Origin: Chiua virens
Taxonomy: Eukaryota; Basidiomycota; Agaricomycetes; Boletales; Boletaceae
Assembly (NCBI GenBank): GCA_019787685.1
Contig: JAHNUO010000007.1
Span: 124,001-188,000, forward strand
Direction: 5' to 3'
Length of the DNA stretch: 64,000 bases
A program made the position numbers and the translations under genes. Under the pieces are notes generated by a model. It did not search any database. It was not told the origin of the DNA and was given only the letters and a program-made list of their open reading frames with translations. Below are positions 57,258 to 64,000 of the stretch, one piece after another. Position 1 is the stretch's first letter; every line of letters begins with the position of its first letter.

Positions 57258-59166
57258 CTATGTATCATCGGAATCAGTTGTCTCTTCATCCGTTACCTCA
57301 CGTTTTCTCGACTTTGATTTCGATTTGGGTGTGCTTTTGCCCAGCGCGGCCTTCTTCCCGATATTTTCCTTGGGGCCACAGTACTCCCGAACAACGTTCT
57401 GTATGTCCCCCACCAACCTATTTAGCCTTTCTCCTACCGTCCCTCCTTCGTCTTTCGCATTGACCACTGAAGCTGCTCCAACCTCCGACAGTGTGTTCAA
57501 CACTTGGATCTCACGCTCCCACACCTCCACAGCTTCAAACGTGGGGGTCTCGAGTATGAGAGGAATGTTCTGGACACGAGGGTCGGATAAAATCGTAAGG
57601 AACGCCGAAAGTCCGAGTGTGCCCCTGGTAGGATATTAGTGATTCAAAGGGGGGTCAAGGCATGAGAAAGGAATCAAGGAAAAGACGTGGTAGAGAGACG
57701 ACGTACAACCCAATATTTTCGTGTCTATCTTTCTTCGACCCTAGGGGTGTTTTGGAATCATTGAGGTGCATCCCGCGGAGGTACGACAGTCCGACTTGGT
57801 CATCGAATATGGCCACTAGCAACAGTGTCACAAGAGCTTTATGCCCTATGTGATTGGTATGTGTTGTGAGAACTCACTCGTTGTGCTGCGAGAATGGACA
57901 TGTTAATTCGAGCAATCTTTTTTTCGTGAACCACTCACTCCCAACCTGCTTTCGTAGAGATGTCATAACCCTACGTGGCGGATGAGTGTCTGTCTAGGAG
58001 GGAAGTAAATCACTCACAGCCGCGTGCATATGACCTGTTCACAAAACAGTCTCATACAGAGCGAAGGACGTGCATGTATCAAGGCATACTCCAACTCGTG
58101 ATTTGTCCTCGACCTGTTCGATAACACCTCGTAGATCTGTAAACTGGGAGCCTATGACGTTCCCGTGACCACACTGATGAAAGCATATATTAGCATCTAT
58201 AGCAGCATGGTCCAGCACATACCATGTTCTCGATGACAGTAACCACGAACGATGTTTCTTTGTGTGCTCTGTTTAAGCATTGTGCGATATGAGAGATAGA
58301 TTCCTCCTTGGTCGCATTCCCTACGGTTGAGCCTGGGCTTTTAGAAGATGTAAGTTAGGTAATCGACAAGACAAGAACACCATTGATACTCACTGGAAGT
58401 TGTAGTACATTAGACCAAGTCGTTCACATCGTTGGAGGTCGTCCAGAAAACATTCGTATGATTTTTCGCGTTTCGCTCTGATTTTCCACTGTACTCAAGC
58501 TAGGAATCATTTAGGAACACATATATGCGACTTACTTGTCGGGATTCGCAAGATTGATGAGGTAGCTTCCATGGGGAAGGACATGTTTCGGGTCATACCC
58601 AAACTCGATCATGCGTGCTTTGAAAGACGTGACGCTCTCGTCCGTCAGCTGCGGGGAAGACCATTTTCGCTGCGATTTGACGAATAAAGCGAATGCGTTG
58701 GCCCTGCATGGGCGTGTCAAGTCATTCCTGCTGGGAGGGGAAGAGGAAACCGACACACCTGACACGCGCTGCATTCACGACTGCGTTCTCCACACCCCCG
58801 GCCGCGGAGACGTGCGCACCGACTTTCCATGCCGAAGATACGCGCGAATGGAAATCAGATGGTTTTGGGATGCGATGGTCTTTCTTTCGCCCTGCTTTGC
58901 GTGGCCGCTTCGTAGGACTAACATCTGCGTCGGTCTCTGTATGCGCGTCAGACCGTCCGAAACAACCGAGACCACCTGGGATCATTAGACTCACGCTCAG
59001 ATTCATCAGGTTCCACAGCAACCGTCGAGGAAGATGTTTGGTCATCTGGTTGACGTCCATTCCTCCTCCGTTTGCGGGGTGGCTTAGTGTGCACCCCCTT
59101 CGGCTGAGATTCGACATCTTTGACGTCCTTGGTGGCTAGCTGAGTCGCGCGTCGAGTCTGCACCAT
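57258..59166 (-). CDS. APN1: AP endonuclease (endonuclease IV family, Apn1)
   Basis: Eleven minus-strand exons are 59166-58995, 58936-58759, 58703-58536, 58477-58394, 58337-58223, 58173-58074, 58034-58018, 57970-57939, 57885-57878, 57815-57707 and 57624-57258, giving 449 aa. A basic N-terminus ([16 protein letters not shown]), likely a nuclear signal, precedes the TIM barrel. The zinc-ligand motifs are in order: [61 protein letters not shown] and LETPTFE. The C-terminus is a second Lys/Ser-rich tail. It cuts DNA at abasic sites in base-excision repair. The intron 58073-58035 is only 39 nt with a GC donor, and exons of 17 and 8 nt follow; each is required for the DTCH and WDTTM segments. Identity is firm despite the odd splicing. 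Confidence 0.94.
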
Positions 59167-59330
59167 CGTCGCGGATGGAATGATTATTGAGAATTTAAGA
59201 TGTCGTAGCTGAGCGCTGAGCGGTACCGGTGAGATCTGAGAAACGAAGTACGATATACAATACATCGACAACGCCAGCATCAACAAGAAAACAATCTCAG
59301 ACTCAAAAGGTTACACTACAGTTGCGATGT

Positions 59331-60206
59331 TTACGTTTTCTTCGAATTCCTCCTCTTGAACGCCCTCCACGATAGACACCAGATTGCACTCAGAAAACCC
59401 ACTGGCGGAAGTAGCCAGCTCACCATCCAACTCCACCCTACTGCCCTCTCTAATTTTCCAATGCACGTCATCACCTCTCCGTCAAGATCCATAAGCGAGC
59501 CTGAGTTTTCAATGACGAGGTCGGCGTATGCAATCTTGGAAGTAATGGAAAGCTGCGAATTGAGTCGGGAAGTCGCATCTTCACGAGTGGACTTGTCTCG
59601 AGCCATGAGCCGTTGAAGCTGGAGTTCCGGAGAGCTGGGTAGAACAGGTAGAACAACAAACGAGTTAGTGAGCTAGACGAGAAAGAGAAAGCCAGAGCCA
59701 GAACGCACCAGTAGACTACAACGACCTCACCCATCCACTTCCATAAGCCCCCTTCAATCAACAGCGGAACATCCACCACGACGACCTTTTCGCCTCGCAA
59801 CCAAGCGTTGAGAACACTCCAAAGGATCGCACGTGTCACGGCGGGGTGTACGATCTTGTTTAGAACTTTACGCTGCCTCTCGTCATTGAAGATGATACTA
59901 CCGAGCTTCTTTCGGTCGATGGGGCGGGTATGCCAATCTTGTTCATCTGAATTGTGGTCCGTGTTCACAGAGGGGGGTATGATCACACCCTTGCCGAAAG
60001 CCTTGACAATTTGCTTGTGGCCGCGAGTGCCAGGTTCGACGACCTGTCTCGCTATGAGGTCCGCGTCGATGATTGGGATGTCATGAGAGGCAAGTAGTGC
60101 GGAGACTGTTGATTTGCCGGTTGCTATACCGCCTGTGAGGCCGACGACTTGCGGTTGTAAGACAATGTGGGGATGAAACAGAGAAAAAAGGACACATACC
60201 AAGCAT
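59331..60206 (-). CDS. CAB5: Dephospho-CoA kinase with C-terminal membrane anchor
   Basis: Minus-strand exons 60206-60200, 60147-59709 and 59634-59331 give 249 aa. The first coding exon is 7 nt (ATG CTT G), giving the usual fungal start MLVVGLTGGIATGKS, with the P-loop GGIATGKS at residues 8-15. DADLIARQVVEPG, FGKGV, RKKLGSIIF, HPAVTRAI and VVDVPLLIEGGLWKW follow. After the family region, a hydrophobic helix (about residues 216-235, WSWMVSWLLPPVGFLSAIW) and a basic end (AFKRRNSKKT) suggest membrane anchoring. It phosphorylates dephospho-CoA to CoA, the last step of CoA synthesis. It lies 164 bp downstream of the APN1 start, on the same strand. Very likely correct. Confidence 0.94.
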
Positions 60207-61269
60207 CCGAGGTTCTGTCGTGGCACGGTGTGTGCAAGCTTGAACTCTTTACGCTCGTTGCCAAGCTTACACTCTTCATTGGACAACTTCGCACATCCGA
60301 GTCCTCTCTACGTCTGCTCCGAATAACACCAAGCACCACAACTTGAGAAGTTGGATGTCTTTTTCCACTCGACATGCATGACAGTGACAGTCAGCAAATG
60401 CCAACTATTCCACCCAACGTGGCTCAGTAATACGAGCTGCGCTTCCCCTGCTCCGAGTTATTCTATTTGGTAACACCATCATGCTTTATCTCCGCCTGCA
60501 ACGTGTAAGTTCCTTCGACGACATTCATGTTGGCATAATAGAGTTTGCTACTAAGTTTTGCCAGTGAGCCTTTCCAATGGTCTTCTCAATTTCAAGTTCA
60601 GAAGCGTCTGTGTATTCACTATCTGCTGGGAGATTCAGACTAATTCTAAACGAGATGTGCACGCCGCAGTGCTGGTACCATCCTCCGGACCACAGCTTTC
60701 CAGCTCTCAGGTCTGATTCTCAACTTCTTCAGAAGCATAACGTTGAAATACCCAGTCCGATTACATACATGACAACATTGTCGAAACTGTGCACCATTGA
60801 CATGATGGGTTAATGAACCCACACTGATGCCTATCATGTGATGCGTCATTGACACGTATATCATTACTTACGAGAGGCGATACGAAGTCTGATTCAATGA
60901 CTACATGAACACAAATGTGTTCGCACAAAGAGACATAAGTATGGTGGTGAGCCGCATCGTGAAACCTCTACCACAGTAGCGCTATTGACAACTGGGGGGC
61001 AGAACCGAAAGCAGGGCGCAAAACGAGGGTAGTGGCACTCACACGGTACGCAGTATCTGGTGCAGGGGTGCCTCACAGCGCCCAGTGCTCTGCGCCCACA
61101 ATGAATGCGATATGCTGGGACTTATTACTTAAAGATGTCACCAGGGACCTCGAACGTGGTACCATTCGCATCTCTGAGTCCCGGCCGGAGGCGAACTATG
61201 GAGTTAGAGTTGTTATCATATAAGGGCTAGTTATTCGCACAATGAAATCGCCAACGAACTGTGTCCCAA
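60207..61269. other. 1.1-kb region, no gene seen
   Basis: The region holds the dephospho-CoA kinase promoter and DNA upstream of the inverted pseudogene copy E. A run at 60577-60813 is open on the plus strand but matches nothing known. Confidence 0.45.
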
Positions 61270-63162
61270 ATGTCCGTTCCCCTTCCTCCAATGAAATGGG
61301 TCTTTGATGCCAACAGCGACCCACCCGCATACACTCGGTCACTCCTTTAGCAGTCCCTTGTCCTACTAACCTCGGACTGACCACGGCTACTTTCTCTAGA
61401 TTAATGACTGGTCCAGAGTTTTTCATGGACAGAAATTGGCAGGCGACCGATGGGCAAGCAATTTCTCTTCTCCAACGTGACTGATCGATTTGACAACTTC
61501 TGCATTCACTTACAAACAGAACTAGCGAATGCTGCATTGGTATCGACTTTACTTCCTCGTTGACTGAAAGAAGAGTTGAGAGATCGTGCTCGGCAAGCTC
61601 TCGATAAACTCCGGTAAGCAATCTCATTGCGTTTTGATTGTCCTATCAGCACACCTGAAGGGACTAAATACCGTATCCTAGCTTTCTTTGTCCTATCATT
61701 GCATGCACTGTGCAGGACACCGTACCTCCGAAATGGAAGTACATTCCCTCCGCCGATCGCGAAGCCTGGATCGATTTGGCCTTCGTCGTTGAAGATCGAG
61801 GACCTTCACTCAATACCTTGGAGTTCATTCGGAGTATCAACCTCACGCGACTCCCTTACGCAGATAGGACGGCACTGCGACTTATTTCAGGGTCTACCTG
61901 CTTACGATCTCGAAGGAAGGCGGACCATAACAGAAAGGAATACGGTCTCTATTTTCACGGCATCCGCTCCATCATGAACATTGGATCCGCGCTCAGCACA
62001 TTGAATCTGATGTGTGAATGGATGTCCGGAAACGGCACAGATGTCACAGTTGTCGCTTCGGATGAATGGAAGAACCTTCCCCTGGACTCAATTATCGCGA
62101 GTAGAGGGTCGTCTGAAGAACGGGAAAGACCTGGTACAGATCTACTGCAGACTTTTGCAAAGCGGATGACCTGGACGTTCTTGGTAAGCTTGGCAGTATT
62201 TCTCTATTTCCTGCTTGTCATGCTCTGTGAGAGTGCTGACGTCAAGATATTATAGTCTGCTCATAGGCCGTCTCGTCCACTGAGTATGACCGGGCCATTA
62301 TTCCATTATATGATCACCCTGTCTGAGTCAGAAACGATGACTGATCGCTACACAAGCAAAGATATTAGGTGTGTCGGTCTCGGCGCTATTCCAGGCCGCG
62401 CACTGTTTGGCGCAGCTCAAGACGAATCCAATGACTCCAAGACCCGATAACATTTCACATACCCTTGCCACGTGAGTGATATCTCTCCCCGACAAGCCCT
62501 GCGAAACTGGATGTATCTGATTCAATTCCATATTTTCAGTTTTTACCTTGAACATTTTATGAACTCACCTGTCGACCTGCAGGCAGATCCCTTATCATGT
62601 TTTAGTATGATACCATTGCGCTTCTCACTTGCTGGGCCGTTCATGGAACGCGCCGAGAAGAAGATATTGGTCTCGGCAGCGAAGGAAGTTCAGCAGCATT
62701 TTGACAACCCCCAGGCTGATGCTTGCCTTCCTGATGTATCCGCGCCTACAAAGAAGTCCCCTCATGGAGCGCCACAATGGTATTGTGGCTTCCAAAACAT
62801 AGGTATGATCGAGAACAGTATGGCGATGCAACATGGGGATATCAGCATTCGCGATATGTGCTTCGGATTGCGAGAAACGACACTCATGTATGGCATTCTT
62901 GTCGTTTCTGTTTATGTCCACACCGTCTTATTGTCTTCGTTTCTCTCTCCTCACAGGAACGTTCACATGTGGATGATGCATTCAAAGCTTCACTTCCAAG
63001 TTCAGGTGGGTATCTCCATGTTATATCAACCTTATTTTGATTTGTCGTTTACGTTTACGGGCTTGTCAGGGTGCTGCTACTTGGGGAGAAAAGTGTACGA
63101 AATGGCTGTTGGAAGAAACAGGTGAGGATCGGGTCCCTCATCACAACGAATGCAAAATTGTG
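61270..63162 (+). pseudogene. Acyltransferase-like pseudogene, copy E (inverted)
   Basis: This copy is opposite in orientation to the others. It keeps a start (MSVPLPPMKWVFDANSDPPA), the exon-1 donor, a long exon 4 (61710-62180), exon 6 (about 62590-62890), exon 7 and an exon 8 ending at 63162. One-base shifts break exon 3 (near 61570), exon 5 (near 62340) and exon 8 (near 63120). At the catalytic site HxxxD reads R-S-I-M-N, so both His and Asp are lost. Exon 4 and exon 6 remain open and well conserved, so inactivation is recent or a shortened protein is still made. It has diverged more from B and C than they have from each other. Confidence 0.82.
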
Positions 63163-64000
63163 ATTTTCCAAAACAAATCACAAGCGATGTTTTCCCTTAT
63201 GTAATATTGACGACAAAGCCATCCAGTAGTAAGCTGCCAGTTTACGAGTACATACATACACAATATCACTGTAGCCTCAGCACCTGATCCAGCGACTCAC
63301 ATAAGACTGGACTCCGACGCTTCGTTCGACATATAATCCCTTGCCATATCGTTTGATGCTTTCCGCTGCCACTTGACTTGCTCAACTAATTTGCATCACG
63401 GGGAGTGGGTACGTACGACTGCTCATGACTCGACCATTTCAGACAACAATCTCGAAATTGAGCTTTCCCTCACGTTCTGACTATGATCCAAGGAACATTG
63501 CACTTTGCTCCAAACACATACATCGTGGTCGCACCAGGCTAACTCTGAATGCGAGCCGTAACCTACTGGCAGGCCTCTTTTGACATCGCGGAAAACGCTA
63601 AGGGGACGAGTGAGATGAGCGCAAGAGAAGGGAGTGATGGTGAGCAGATGCCAGTGCCTCTTGGTCCCAAACGAACGCCTGATGCTGCTGAAACTGTTTC
63701 AGTGGCGAGCGCAAGGGGTGTCCGAGTCAGTGTGCCTCGCAGGAAACCCGCTGATAAGGCAAGGTTGTGAGGCACCAGGATCACTCGCCAGCAAATCATG
63801 ATGCTGAGTTTGCACAGCGCGCATATCTGTACACATTGCTACCGTGCACTATCCTCAACAAACGGGAGTTGTTTCGCAACTTGTCGCCATGAAGAAACTA
63901 ACAGCCACTACCAATGTGGACCTTATTTTCCTCCTGATGAACATCAAGGTGTCCCTTAGGCTCCGATGTTGATCGCGATCTAGGCTGGCCTGTCAGTCCG
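63163..64000. other. Window end, no gene seen
   Basis: No recognised gene. A plus-strand frame of 73 codons at 63549-63770 has no homology signal. A TATA-like element was not found. Confidence 0.4.

Overview
The window is nuclear DNA of a basidiomycete fungus, most likely an Agaricomycete. A Rhizoctonia/Ceratobasidium-type genome is possible, but that is a guess from gene style. Almost every gene is cut by many GT-AG introns of about 47-60 nt with phase-exact junctions. The gene set is eukaryotic and fungal (Msp1, Rpn8, Cog6, Exo70, Coa1, Acl4, Iml2, HSF), and one gene belongs to a basidiomycete-type family of short G-domain proteins. I rebuilt 22 recognisable multi-exon genes plus one orphan membrane-protein gene by matching exon ends to reading frame and family conservation. 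Together they hold about 136 introns. No rRNA, tRNA, CRISPR array, operon or intact transposon was seen.

Layout. 0.5-10 kb: MSP1 (+), an unassigned stretch, then three minus-strand housekeeping genes (COX5, a GIS2/CNBP zinc-knuckle protein, RPN8), a UPF0303 gene (+) and an AT-rich orphan multi-pass membrane protein gene (+). 10-30 kb: COG6 (-), a G-domain protein (+), ARMC8/GID5 (-), argininosuccinate synthase (+), ACL4 (+), IML2/TTC39 (+) and an HSF transcription factor (+). 30-41 kb: a secreted GH1 glycosidase (-), a repeat-bearing spacer, EXO70 (-), an RBR-type ubiquitin ligase (+) and RRP7 (-).

41-63 kb is the accessory part. Five copies of one CoA-dependent acyltransferase-like gene are spread over 22 kb. 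Two are intact (44.1-46.0 and 49.2-51.1 kb) and keep the HxxxD catalytic motif. Three are decayed and have lost it or its exon. The copies carry duplicated flanks. A truncated second copy of EXO70 lies between the two intact genes. Housekeeping genes continue inside and after this array: an NAD(P)-binding Rossmann protein, COA1, APN1 and dephospho-CoA kinase.

The housekeeping genes share no single pathway, although several serve mitochondria (MSP1, COX5, COA1, IML2) or vesicle traffic (COG6, EXO70). The most unusual features are the acyltransferase birth-and-death array with the EXO70 fragment, the orphan membrane protein, and splicing oddities: five GC-AG introns, coding exons of 7-23 nt, and introns that read through in frame.
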